Positions 1 to 12,558 of a stretch of DNA of 64,000 nt are shown here, one piece after another; positions within the stretch are counted from its first letter, which is position 1, and each line of letters starts with the position of its first letter. The notes beneath the pieces are model-generated. The model was not told the origin of the DNA, searched no databases, and worked only from the letters and a program-made list of their open reading frames with translations. This DNA is from Balanoglossus misakiensis (taxonomy: Eukaryota > Hemichordata): assembly GCA_040954595.2 (NCBI GenBank), contig CM082582.2, positions 4,154,001 to 4,218,000 of the forward strand. The letters run 5' to 3'. Made by a program: the position numbers and the translations under genes.

Positions 1-2443
1 ACGTGCAAGCATCTCTTTGCTGATTTGACATGGTTCAGTAAACCCGAACCCGAACAGAGACCGTACAGTGACTGGGGTACCTGCCTGTCATCTTGTCAGC
101 GGCACCTAATATTCAGGTTAAAAAAAAAAACATACTGGGAAAGCCATCAGACTGCCGGAACACCTGGAAGAGACAATCAAGGATACCTTGTCATTCCCAA
201 CGCACACACTCCAAAGTTGACCTTGTAGGCTGGCAAACATCAATATATCATGGATGCATATTAACGCAGCAGATGAATGCTAATGGACATCCGAGCATGC
301 ATGCAAACACTTCATCAGGCAGAACCATACTTTACATCGACTGCTCCAAGTGTGTGATGTGTAAACACGCACACACACGCACGCAGGTACACACACACAC
401 CCATGCTCAATCACAAACAGACACTTGCCCAATGCACATGCATGCATTTTTGGAACCCTGGCTTGTACATGTATGTAGTACTACAAACAAACATAAGCAA
501 ACACACACAAACAAACACACACACATAAACAATTAATTTGATTAAAGCATTAGCACTCTTCCTTTGAAAGCATGATTTCAAAATTTCTTGTAAAGAAGAA
601 AATGCGGGGAGGGGGGGGGGGGATTACCAGGTGTAGGTTTGAAGTGGACTAGGAAGTGGGAGATCTTTTGGAGTATGTAATTATCTGATTGAGGTTCTTG
701 AAGAAGAGATTACATGCTTATCTACTGTGGAATTGTGTGCTTTAGTGAAAATAAAAATGTCAACATTTAACCAAGAAGACTGTTGAGTGGGAGGGATTAA
801 ATCTGGTGCTGGCCTTACGTGGGATTAAAAATATCAGGGTGCAAAAGAAACCCTACAACACCAACTTCCTGAGTAAACAGAAAATCTGTTATTTGAAGTG
901 GGTGTTTCAAACTCCAAAATTTCACACCCTGAGCAGTTTAATCTATGCTATCATACACTGATTGATTTACACCCCCTGCGATGTTGATTTAAAGTTGAGG
1001 GCTCGTTCATTGCTGCTACAAGGAGCAACAGTTTGGGTGATGCAGAGCAGTGCATCAGTTTTGGAGTTGTTCTGTTGTGTATGGAAGTTTTGTCATCTCG
1101 AAGCAACGAGTCTCAAACTCCTTTTGTACTGTGATATCAATTTTGGAATGCAGGTCAGTTGTCAAGCTTTTTTAGATCTGTTTGAAAACTGGTCAACTAT
1201 TTAAACAGCAAAATCCTATTTCTTTGCTAGGATAAAATTAACCCGTTCAAATTTTCTTAAATTATTCAATATTTGTCTGTATCCTTTCCAGAAATTTATA
1301 CGGACAATGTTATTCTGAGTATTATTGTTGAAAATTTGTATAATGTAAATTACATATTGCTGAGTATCCAATTAATTGGGATAAAAACTGATAAAACTGA
1401 ATTCTGTATGGACATTGTACTGTAATCTTGACAGCATACTGAAAACAGCTAATGTTTGTTGGGTAGCTTTCTGTCACATCAGTCTTTGTTTTTTGTATTT
1501 TCACACTGCCTATTTAAAACAATTCAGTAATAATAACAATGTTTAATGTATAATATAAATTGGGTATTTAATTTGTGCCCAATTAGACATTAAGCTAAAA
1601 TGAACAATGGGGGAAAATGATTGTTTAGTGGTATTTCTAAGAATCATCTATTTCGGAGCAAGTTTGATGGTAAAGAAAAGAATAATGATAATTAGTATAA
1701 ATTGAATGTGGAAGGAATGATTGACAGCTTCAAAAGTAATCAATATACTTGCCATAATGATATTAAAAAAGCAGAGGTTTTACCAGTCTGGTGAACTACG
1801 AGTGAAAATGTTTTATGAGTATTAGGATGGAAAAGTGAAAGGTTTTCATTTTGTACACGACACCAAGTCAAACTCGCCAAAATAATGAAAGCAATACACG
1901 GGTTTTTATTATCTGAAAGAAAGCTTTATTTATGGTGCCATATATTGCAATGAAAGAGGTCAGTTTAAAGGCTAGCGTTGAGAAAATGTGATTTCTGTCG
2001 AGAGATTAGAAGTGGGTACAGGTGGTGTTTTCTATCTGATCCTTCTAGAAGGCAGCTTTTTCAAATTATCTCCCAGATATAATTTGTAGTGCCTTGGGGG
2101 CGAATACGTTCTTGTGCGAGTGAGGACTGGCTCTCATGTTTTATTCTTGATCATCTGAATTCAGAGCGGTGACTGGTGAAATTTATTCTGCGCATGTATT
2201 TTGCTGCAGTGATTGTGCCTTGGCTTTCATCTCTCTTGAGTGCATACCTTCTTCGCTCTCACCTTTTTTTTCTTGACATCAAATGATTGATATAATGAAA
2301 CTAATTACAAACTGTTTTTCTCTCTCTATCTCGCAGTGTCTCTGCATGTCTTCCAGACATGGTTAACAGTGGCTTAATATTTGTCTCCACATGATGGTAA
2401 TTAAATGCTGTGTATCAGTGAAAGTCAGCAAAAAAACAACATC
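1..2443. other. Non-coding stretch with CA-rich and poly-G tracts
   Basis: I recognise no gene here. Positions 360-535 are CA-rich simple sequence with runs of ACAC and AAAC, and a G run lies near 608-622. Open frames in this stretch are short, hit no family I know and have no convincing splice context. It may be intergenic DNA or part of a long 5' intron of the corepressor gene on the same strand further right. Confidence 0.6.
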
Positions 2444-2664
2444 TACTGCAAAACACTTTATTTTCGCGAGCAATAAATTTTCGCGAAATACGCGAGAGCC
2501 AAAAAAGCGTGAAAATAAAAAGTCGCGTAAATTTCTTTTGAAGATAATGATGCAGTGAATGAAATAAGAGAACGCGAAAATTAATACTCGCGAAACAGTG
2601 GCCTCTCTCGATATCACGAAAATTTCAACTCGCGAATATATATACAATGTATGTGTTTTACAAT
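2444..2664. mobile_element. TA-flanked MITE, TACTG(T/C)AAAACACTTTATTTTCGC family, decayed copy
   Basis: The left end reads TACTGCAAAACACTTTATTT, followed by TTTTCGCG-rich sequence, a middle with AGAACGCGAAAATTAATACT, and CAGTGGCCTCTCTCGAT. The same series of blocks recurs at 60444-60637, where both inverted ends are intact. Here the right end is degraded and only GTGTTTTACA near 2653 remains, after an AT-rich insertion. Termini of TACTGTAAAA and apparent TA target duplication suggest a Tc1/mariner-type non-autonomous element. The open frame across it on the minus strand is a by-product of the repeat. Confidence 0.75.
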
Positions 2665-5600
2665 TTTTTAGGAGTCACTCATACACGCTAATATCCCCTG
2701 ATTTGACAATACCGCTATCAAAATTATTGAATGACTGGCTTTACATTATTGTCAAACAATTTTACAATTTTGGGTAAACCAATAATAGAATAAAATCAAA
2801 GAAAACCCAAATCTGGCTCAAAATGAGCTTAGTTTTTTTTTGTAGCAATACAATGAATAAAGGCAAAGCAAGGCTAAATACAGGTGAGGGCCATTAACAC
2901 AGCTGCAGATTACTGTATTATCTTATAGTGCAACATCTGCAAGCTAAGATTAGATATTAATTTAGATGAACTTTGACCCAAGCTGTTTCAGAGAGTGCTG
3001 TGTCAGTCTGTCGTTGTATGGCTTCACTCAGAAATCGGCCTGACATAATGTCCATGGAAATAGATCAGTAAGTTTATCAAATTAATACTAATTAGAATGG
3101 AGAGTTTGATTGTGGACTGAATCAGCATTATGTTAATTTTAATGTAATTCTGTTCATGGCAACAATAATGAAACTCTGAGACGTGTTAAATGTGGCTATC
3201 TTCGGCACTAAAATTGACGGCTTTGTGCATGAGTTAAAATTTACTGTGGCATCAGTATATCCTGTGGTATTTTGTTAAACCATGAGCAGCACTTTCTACG
3301 CATCAGTCTGGTTCATAATTTCTTTCCAAGAGAAGTAATTAGTTGTAAGTAGCTTTGCTCTAAATTGGATGTGACCTTGTCGTAACCGTCATTCCATACA
3401 GCCAAGTGAGAGATGTAATTAGGGCTGAATACATGACAATAATAACCTTCTATGTTGATTAGCATCATAATGACCTTGAAGCCTAAGTCCATACTGCACT
3501 TGTTCTGGTGGGTCAGGCGCGACCACCTGCGCACACACAGCAGCTGTGTGCGGAGATGAAATGACAGTACTTCACTCTGTGTGGGTGAATGGATAAATAA
3601 TGACACAGACATATTTTGATGTGATGTCAACTCCCGTAACCTCTGTATTGTGTGCAGCAGTAGTGTGTTCATGCGACAGTCATAGCAGCAGAATATTCTG
3701 TCGAGGTGATCGAGACGAGCATCAGTTAACTGCAGCATCATGTTGATGTGATCCAAACTGCACAGCTAAATGCAAAGATGTTTTTGTCTTGATGTCGTCA
3801 GTACGTTACGGCCCTTTACCGTATAAGCATGATCGTATCCGATTTTGGAAGACAACAATTAAATGTGTAGAACAAAATTGACGTCACACATGTACAAGCA
3901 ACCACCCAGATTTGACATAGTCGCCATATCTCATGTGGTTGACATGATATTAATTGAACTAAGTAGTAATTTGGATTAAATGATAAATTTAGTAGTGTGT
4001 AAAACATAGCTCTCGACTTAAAGCCCCATATTTGTTGATGTGGATTTCTATAGATATAAACACCAGACTTGGAATGGTTTATTATCGAATAAAAAGGTCA
4101 GCTGTGGAGCATATCTCTCCCCCCCCCCCCCTAAACATACATAGATCAGATAACGGTTGGGGCATACCTAAGAAAACAAAATAAAAATTAGTTAGTGCTA
4201 AGACATACATATTTTTCTGTGTAAATTGATCATAAATATTCATATTTATTCAAGTTCACCCAACTGAGAAATGTATAATTGACTTTGACCTTTTTTTAGT
4301 TCCGCAATGAACATAACAGAGAATTGACAAGTCTACAAGCTTGAGTAGAGCTTGCACATGGCCAGTCTGCAAAGTGTTACTTTCCAGCTGATGAAACACT
4401 TCGTTGTGGGAAAATGTCCCTCCTGTTTCCCACGTTGAAAGGAAATGGATTTGATAAGGGCTTTAGATACGCCACTAAATTTGATAAAACAGGACTGATC
4501 ATTCGCAGGGTTCCGACAGGAATGGGACAGGTGTGTAAATTTGATCACGTTATCCATCATCAACAGTATCAAAATTGCGTTTTACAATGTAGACTGTATA
4601 CGATCTGCTGTGTATGTCATCATCTGCAGGTTCTGTTAAAAAATATTTTTGTTTAATTCTTTTCATTTAGTCTCTATTTTCTTATTGTCTCTAAAATTGT
4701 TTTCCAGTGGCACATTTAAAGTTATGGGCACAAAACTTGCAACCACAATAATTTGAGAGTTTTAGCCATACAAGGCCTGTATACCACATTACACTTATCA
4801 TGAGTAATATTGAAATTCCAATATAAGCTTTGACAAGGAAATAAATACAGCTGAAAATTAAGAAAATGTGGCAGTCTTTTGTTGGTCATTTCTTAATTTG
4901 TGATGCAGTTCTTGGTCCAGGAGCTTGTCGAACACACCTCCTTGGATGCAATCCTGCACCAAAACCTTAACCGGTCAAGGTTCAATTACTATGAAAGTGT
5001 CAGACATCTGTCAAAGTAAAGGGGATAGAAACCGTACTGCATTTATATCTGTGAACATCAGAAGGCGATTTTTGCCACATTTACAAATTCTTAACTACGA
5101 ACATAGAGCTGCAAATACATCCTAGGATGAAAATGATAATAGAGTAAAAACTTCCTATCTCTTGTAATGGTATTTGTACCCAAAAAGTGAAGTTAATAAT
5201 TAACAAGCTTTTCACCCCCATATGTCCTGGTTATGTGTTTTAGGTGTCTTTGCTTATTTTCATGAGTTACATCCAATGCACAAATGTGAATCATTTGAAT
5301 AATTCAATGAGTGATTAGAGTGAGCATAAAAGAGAGTCAATGAAGGTTTCAATAATTGATCATTATGGCCAGCTGGTAAACTCTTGTAATTTTATTTTCA
5401 TAATCAAACGACTTGAAGACTTATTAAAATGGAGAGCTGTTTGCTGTGTAATACACACGTTTTTTTTTTGAAAAAACAGGCTATGTAATTTTTTTTTTTT
5501 TTTTTTTTGGGGGGGGGGACTTTATTTTGTTGGAATAATGCCGTTGGAATTTTCATCTGGACAGCTGCAGCTGGTTTTTTGGAAATTTTTCCTTGTCTTG

Positions 5601-8003
5601 GGGTAGCTGATATCGATGCTCATTACTTTAGCATTGATGGGTTGGTAATCAACAAAATCTATATGATCAATATCAGGGTGAATGCATAAGTCTCTGTGCC
5701 ATATGTATCTGCCTTAAAGCCTGGCCAAACTTTCCTGTGTGAGACTACACCAGCTGTGACTATATAGACAGCAATGGGGGCGGTACTTATTATTTGTTTT
5801 TCCAGTACATCTGTATTTATTGACAATGCTGTCATTTCAACATGTCTTCTTTGGAGTTTTTTTTGCGTTTAAAGGATTATGCAAATGAAGGCGGAGCTCA
5901 GATTTTTTCCGTCAATGCACCAGGACACCACTTCAAAATGTATCCAACAGTTTCTTTTAAAAATTGTGTCAACCTGTCATGTGTTCTGCTAAATTCAAGG
6001 AATACTATAGGCTGAGCTGACTTCGTATGTACAACTTAAGCTAGGTAAGCCATTTTAAAGCCATCTTTTAGCACTCTAAACATTTGTAGTACAAAAGTGT
6101 TCAAAACAATAATGTGTTCAGTTTGTCCGGGGCTTTGTTGGCAAAACAACTTTGGTGACTTTACTGGATAAGGACACATGTCATGTCACAGGACCCAAAT
6201 AAACATTACACTGATAGTTATCTGTTATATATCAATTTCATTGCTGGTCAGTTCATGGTGTTTTGATGTCATAAAACCAATTCTATAAACGATCTGAATA
6301 ATCTTCTAGAATTCAATACATTTTAATGTGTATTTTTCGTTCGTCAACTCAATGAAGTTACACCAGACTGTTCAATCACATAAAACTGATATAGCTTCAA
6401 TTTTCAAGACAAGGATATGTAAGTTGAGAATGATATGATTCTTGTGTAGTGTATAGAGTTGCCAGTAAAGTCGTCATGTTATCGATAGTAACATCTGTTC
6501 ATGAAAGGGTTATAGCAATAGTCAGGTTTCTCTGAAAGCTAGGCAACATGCTGCCTTGTACTGAAACTCACCATTTCAAATTTGTCAATGGTATGTAGTA
6601 AGCTGTAACTTTGGATGATTTTTGTTTTGTTGCACGTCATCCAGTTTCTTGTTTTAATCTGAAGGTATGTTAAAAATCCTTTATTTGGGCAATATGGCAT
6701 GTATGTTTGGTCATTATTGTGAACTGAATTTTAGTCAAATCATTATCAAGTTGAATTCAGTTTTTTGAAATTATATAATAAACATTACACACCCCTAGGT
6801 CGTATAAACAAGTAGAATTACTCTTCATATTCTCTAGTCTAGGGCATATCATTTTCATAAAACCAATAGAAAAAAGAAAGCAATACTTTGTTTCTTTATA
6901 AGTTGCCTGATTGTTATAGTTGAACTATGTGAAATAAGGAAAGGTCATGCAATGGTGGACTACAGATACATTGTATAGGTTAATTTGACAGTGGTCTCAT
7001 GGACCACCAGATTTGACATCTATAAACCACCACACTACATCACAACATACCATCACAAATTGAGCTTGAAAAAATGTTTAACCAGTTTTTAATAGTGAAA
7101 AGTATTTTCATACAGAAGTTGGGCGCAGGTACCTACATGTATAGCTGCAAGCTTTCATCCCGGCTGTGCTGTCATGGTATTGAGTGAAAGGGACGTAGTT
7201 TACACAAATGCTGATTGAGTTGAAATGTCAGTTCCGTTGCGTTGCAAATACACGTGATTTGAATTCAGTGCGTGTCGTGCAGGTGTGGTCACGAAAGAAA
7301 ATGCGTACAAGTATTAGATGTATGTAATCATGAAAAATGCATGATACCTCAAGTAAGAGCAGCACATAGGAGAGTTGAATGTGATGGCTTTTTGTAATCT
7401 CAATTGGAAATTCAGAAAGGTACAGGGGGATAGCCGTCAGGCGCGGTTGTAATGTGCTTACAGATTCTGAGCAATGCAAAGAGTTTTTATAACAGGAGAA
7501 TAGTGTGTGACTCACTGCAGACTCAATACATGGACATTTATCCTCTACACACGTCAGCCAAAACCATCCAATAGTTCTGTTGCTATTTTAGGTCGGTTTC
7601 CAAAATACATGTAGTAAAATTTGATATATACGTTGAAGCAACAAAATCCAATATATTAAATTGTGGTGTACAGTTTCTGGACTTCATGATAAATTCCATT
7701 CAGGAAAATATGCTTTGGTGGAAAGTTACCAAATACTGAAATATCAAATTCCATACATAGTGTGGCAGCGTGTGTGTCCTCTATGTATAAATAGTCACGA
7801 AGTATGTGTGTGCTATAGTGTTAGAATAGAAAAAACTAATTTGGGCCATGGGTGTTTTTTTGTAGGCTCTACATATATGTGCTATAAGGAGGAAATGTGG
7901 TGAAATATATTAACCTGTATATTGGTTGCACGGCAATACATGGTTTGGGATGTTCAATACAATACATGGGAAACTTGTCTTGAAACAGCACAGACACTAA
8001 CCA
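2665..8003. other. Non-coding stretch, nothing recognised
   Basis: No exon, RNA gene or intact transposon is apparent on either strand. There are C or G runs near 4119-4131 and 5505-5518, the latter joined to a T run, and scattered short open frames without family resemblance. AT-rich background like the rest of the left third of the window. Confidence 0.55.
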
Positions 8004-8354
8004 TTAAAGGGACATATTAGCTGTAACTTTTGGCTTTCAGTATTTTTGTTCTGTGTACCAAATATAATTTCTTGTTCTACTCCAAAGAGGATGCTAATAT
8101 ACTGAGTACTCCACTTGTCAACTCAGCCTGTATGTGTGTAACGACCATTGTTATTGCTGACAAATGAATTCTAGTCTGGACTTGACTTCAAATTTTGCAC
8201 AATACAATACTGACTATACACATATATGTCGTGTTGATAAAGTTAATGCTGGGCATTTCATCATATTTCAGAAATTGAAACATTAAAACTGCAGTAGATA
8301 CTCAAAACAAAATACTGAAAACATAGAGGAAAGTTACAGCTGATGGAGCTTTAA
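8004..8354. mobile_element. TTAA-flanked MITE (TTAAAGGGACATATTAGCTG family)
   Basis: The left end is TTAAAGGGACATATTAGCTG followed by TAACTTTT, and the right end is AAAGTTACAGCTGATGGAGC followed by TTTAA, an imperfect inverted repeat that starts and ends in TTAA. No open frame. A related left end (TTAAAGAGATATTAGCGTTA) and similar interior occur at about 49310-49460. TTAA flanks are typical of piggyBac-type insertion, so a non-autonomous piggyBac relative is the likeliest reading. Confidence 0.65.
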
Positions 8355-8469
8355 AAATACACAACCGCGACAAAACAAGGGTATTACACAATTACAAAAA
8401 GTTATGCAATAACAAATTAGAAAGTGATTTAAAACACCAGACTCAGCCTTATGACAGTCTCTGATTGTG

Positions 8470-9700
8470 TAGTCATTGGCAGAGGGCATATAACTCAGTC
8501 ATGCACAGATTTTTTTTTACCTGCGACCTGATGGGAAGCTCCTTAAAATGCTGAGCCAGTGCGTGGGAAGAATCTCTGATTATTTTAACAGTCTTGACAA
8601 CAGCTCTCAGTCCTCATACAGTGATTTCAAGCTCTTACATTCATAGCCACATATTTTAGAGCAAGTATTGACAACTGTTTGCATTTTGTTCAGGTTTAAA
8701 ATTGTCAGACTTCAATACCAACTCAAAAATGAGAAGGTATAACTACACTTTCAATATCAGTGGAGTTGGATGTTTTAGTATATATGTAAGTGAATATTCA
8801 GGGATCTTGGTTAATACGTACATTCGCTGTTTGCTTATTTTATATACAGCTAGCGTGTTCTGTTGAAATGTCAATTTGTCATCTATGACTATTCTGAGAT
8901 AAAGATATATTAAAACTTGTTCTACAATCTCAAATTTACTTTAAGGGAATAAATTTTCTGTTTTTTTTTTTCATTCTGAAGTCAATAATCATTTCCATTG
9001 TCTTCCCAGCATTTAAATCAAGATAGCTTTGGTCACACCATTGTTTCAAGTGTTGCAGCTGGTTTTCAGTTATTTGAATAATCTTGAGTGATCTTCGCCT
9101 GATCACTTGTACTTCAAAGGTCATTTGTTGTACAAAGAAGACAGAACAGGGGAAATCACGCAGCCCTGGGGTGCCCCAGTACACGCACTGCGCATACTTG
9201 ACACTATTACAGTTATTTACTCTCTGACATGTTGTGTATTTGTTAGAAAATCTAACAATGAAAGTATAATATTGTGATTGACATTCATGTTGTTTAGCTT
9301 GTTCATCATCATATGATGCTGCATGGTGTTAAAGCCTGATTAAAAATCTATGAATAACATACAGACATCGGATTTGGGCTTCTGTAAATGACTATAAGGA
9401 CTTTGTGAAGTAGGGTTATAACAACATCCTCTACGGATCTGTTTGCTCTGTAAGCAAATTGAAATGGGTTAACAAGATCTTTAACCTGGTCTAGTCTGTA
9501 AGTCGTGATAGTGAAATTCCAAACATTTCAATTGATGTTAAAGGAATTGGTCTGTAATCGTTTAATTTGATAGGATTTGTGTTTTTTTGGAAAGGGGGGG
9601 GGATAGATGATCTCTTCCATATGCTCTGTTTTGTATTGATGATGTTTGAAGAAATATAGCAGTCAGAAAGAAAACCCAGACTTGCCACAATTTTGTCCCC
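8470..9700 (-). mobile_element. Decayed non-LTR retrotransposon (L2/Rex1-like), reverse transcriptase part
   Basis: Read on the minus strand from about 9700 downward, with several frame changes and stops, the conceptual translation shows ordered RT landmarks: a KLNDYRP-type motif near 9540-9600, NPFQFAYR with an SVEDVV-like segment near 9430-9470, a FIDF catalytic aspartate segment near 9340, GTPQGC near 9170, and WCDQSYLDLNAGKT with IDFR near 8960-9050. Below 8600 a DSSHALAQHFKELPSGRR-like C-terminal segment follows, a layout seen in L2/Rex1 elements. Frameshifts and stops show it is long dead. Endonuclease, 5' end and poly tail were not found, so the limits are approximate. Confidence 0.8.
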
Positions 9701-12469
9701 CTGACCTCGCTTGGATCTTGTTTATTTTGCCTCCTGACCTTGTTTAAGCGCTAGCAGTCAGAGGCCAATAGCTGGACCATATGGTAAATTATCTTTGCTA
9801 TTTGCAGCAATCTCATCAGAAATTCATATGGTTGCCAAGTTCACTTTTTGTGTGTTAATTGCAAATATCTTGGTACAGCCCTCACAAAACACATGTTCTC
9901 TAGACATCTATAGAATTCCATAGCCTATGGAATTTCTAGTGAAGTTCATAGAATTTCTATGGACATCTACAGATTTCTATGTACTTTTTGACCCTTTTTC
10001 TATTGAATTCTGTGGAAATGTCAAAATACGTAGACTAAGTACAGAGATTCGATAGTAGACTGTTCCGGAGTTTCAACTCAAAATGGTAAACTCATTTACC
10101 AACAAAATGCCAGGATGTAAAGTTCACATTGGGGTCATGAAAATGGCCTGTACATGTAGCTTGATAAATAAACATTTGACCTTTGCAAAGTGCATCTGGG
10201 GTCAATGAGCCTGCATGGCTTCAAAGGTCAGGTCATGCTGACCACAGATAATTAGTTTGTTGAATGATTACAAGCACTTAATAGGATTGTTGTGTCAATA
10301 AACATATCCATTTTGTACTTGATGTATTCAGTACCTATCAGGACAAATTGTGTACATAAGAAATTGTAAGTCCACTCTAGAATCTGCTTGCCTACCAGCC
10401 TGGTAGCCATACCCCAGTGTGTTTTAGATATAGACTCACACTGCAGTCTGGATACCAGGCTATACGTGCCTACCTATCTGTGTGGTATAGATTTTTTTTT
10501 TCAGAGAAGGCTGACACTAAAACTCTGATAGTCTCCAGGCTGTTTTGTGAAATCATCTGTAGATGCTATATATACAGCAACTTCTGCTGACAACGATAGA
10601 AGTGTGTTAGTTATAGAGGGAAACAGCATGATACACTAGATGGGTGCACATATTTCCTTGTTAACTAGACAAAAAAACTTCTGGGAAATTCTGGGAACCT
10701 TCAGGTGTATGAAACCTTCACTAGAAGCCAAGTGTTACTGGAAATAATTTATGTATTTTACTCAGCCAGGAAAGCGAAAAAATATATCCAATGATGAATA
10801 CACAAAGTATTAATCTAGCAGAATGACAGCTATGGTGAGAAAACGAACATGGGCATCAAACTAGAACCATGCACCTAGGGGTGCCATGTGTGGAATATCT
10901 CTGTAGTTAGGGGATCATAGCTGCCAGAGACAAAGTTCTGATATGAAGGGGTGTAATACATTAGATGGACACGTCCTAGTCTTCAAGAAAATCAAAATGA
11001 TTTTTTTTTTTAAATTCTCTTGTATTTCAGAACAGCACAGTAGCAATCTCTGAAACCGTACACAGAGGGTTCCAAAATAATAGTCACAAGAATGTGATGC
11101 AATTTGATGGAGGGTTTGATGGGGGTTTCTAAGAGGACCCAGTAATTAAACGTTAAAATGAGGAGAGTATGCACTCAGCTGGGAGGCTTTTTTTTTACGA
11201 AGTACTGGTCTCATCAGTATCGTTGAACTGACTGTTTAAAAGTGATGCGTTGGCAAAGAGTGGCATGCAGAGAGAGAGAGGAAGATGTCTGTCATAAATG
11301 ACATGACATATTAGTATCAATGCCCTGCCTCCAGGGCTTCACTGACTATGATAAGTGTAAGTGATGATTCATCAGCCATACACTCTAATCAATACACACG
11401 ACAAATAGAATTAAGAGAGACACCAATGCACATAAAATGGTGCAAAACTAAAAGTTAACTGTTGACTTTTGAAGTAATAACATCCTTCCTGGGTATAATA
11501 AGAACATGTCAGTTCTGTGCGATTTTTGAGTTGCCTTGACTTTTTCGTGAAGGTCCATTATAGGTTGTTGACAGAAAACGTGACAAATTTGTTGAGTAGA
11601 ACTTCCATGACCCGACGATTTTACGACTGTGATCAGAAATATTGCTCAGATTGATGTGACTATCATTTATCGCGACTTAGGTTGGCCTTGCCCTAGTAAA
11701 AACTTTCCATCATATTGCAAATCTTGATACGCTTTTAGTTGATATTAAAATGCATTTTTGATGGAGGTAGCTGAAAGCCCTGGGTCCTTTGGGATGTCAT
11801 CCAGCAAATTGAGTTAAATTGTAATTGCTAAGAGGTGATGACAGCGTGTGGGGCTCGGCCGTCCACTGGGATTTCATCAAACTGAAGCTAAATGCAAAAA
11901 CTCTAAGCTCATGCACACAGGTTTTCATGTAGCATTATGTCCCCTACTTTGTCATTTGTATGGTGCAGGGAGAGAGCTCTTCTTTGACCAGGGGGAGGCT
12001 CATTACTCCTGGAGATATGAGAACCCACTTTCTTCCGACTGAACTTTTGTTTCAGGGGATTTTCCCGTAAAAATTATGTAGACTTTTCATTAAAGAATTT
12101 TGATGTCATCTTGGATATTTTACCAAAATATAGGTATATGATCACGGAGTGTTGCTGATAAAAACTACATTCATTTGATGTAATATTAATGAAAATATAT
12201 TATGATACTGATAGGTATTGGCTATCAAAAATTACAAAATGTTATCAGTTGCTAAAAGATATACTAGTATTAAATAAGATCATTGAACATGCTAGGTTTA
12301 TCTTTGAATAAAAAATCAGGGTTTTTACATAAGTACAATAATGTTACAATTGTAATGAAGTCAATTTAAACTCAGGCTTATGTTACCTAGACAAGATAAG
12401 GTGAAGTTTTGTGAAGTCATATTGCTGTGACTTGAATGTGAGAATAAAGCCACTGGCTGTGTACCCCTT
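9701..12469. other. Non-coding stretch with small imperfect inverted repeats
   Basis: No gene recognised. Near 9905-9990 a cluster of ATAGAATT/AATTTCTAT words forms small inverted repeats. At 10397-10461 AGCCTGGTA with an AGTGTG end is matched by CACACTGCAG with ACCAGGCT, an imperfect hairpin of about 65 nt. Short AG-rich (11271-11281) and T-rich tracts are present. Confidence 0.5.
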
Positions 12470-12558
12470 AGCTCTGCGTGGCAGGGTTGTGTGTCTTATG
12501 GCTATTTCCCACACAAGGAAGAAAATTGCTAAGACACATAGCCCTGCCATGCAGAGCT
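12470..12558 (+). other. Hairpin with 29-bp stem whose three non-Watson-Crick pairs are all G.U on the + strand
   Basis: Arms 12470-12498 and 12530-12558 are each 29 nt with a 31-nt loop. The left arm begins AGCTCTGCGTGGCAGGG and the right arm ends CCCTGCCATGCAGAGCT. The only three differences from perfect complementarity would be G.U or U.G pairs in a + strand transcript, while a minus-strand transcript would have A.C mismatches. Size and shape fit a pre-miRNA-like hairpin or a short foldback transposon relic. Expression is unknown. Confidence 0.45.

Noticed and set aside
93-536. 147-aa frame at the left edge
   Set aside because: Its second half is CA-repeat translation and the first half has no recognisable motif or splice logic.
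2363-2647. Minus-strand frame resembling the one at 60228-60548
   Set aside because: The likeness comes from two copies of the TACTGTAAAACAC MITE, not from a protein family.
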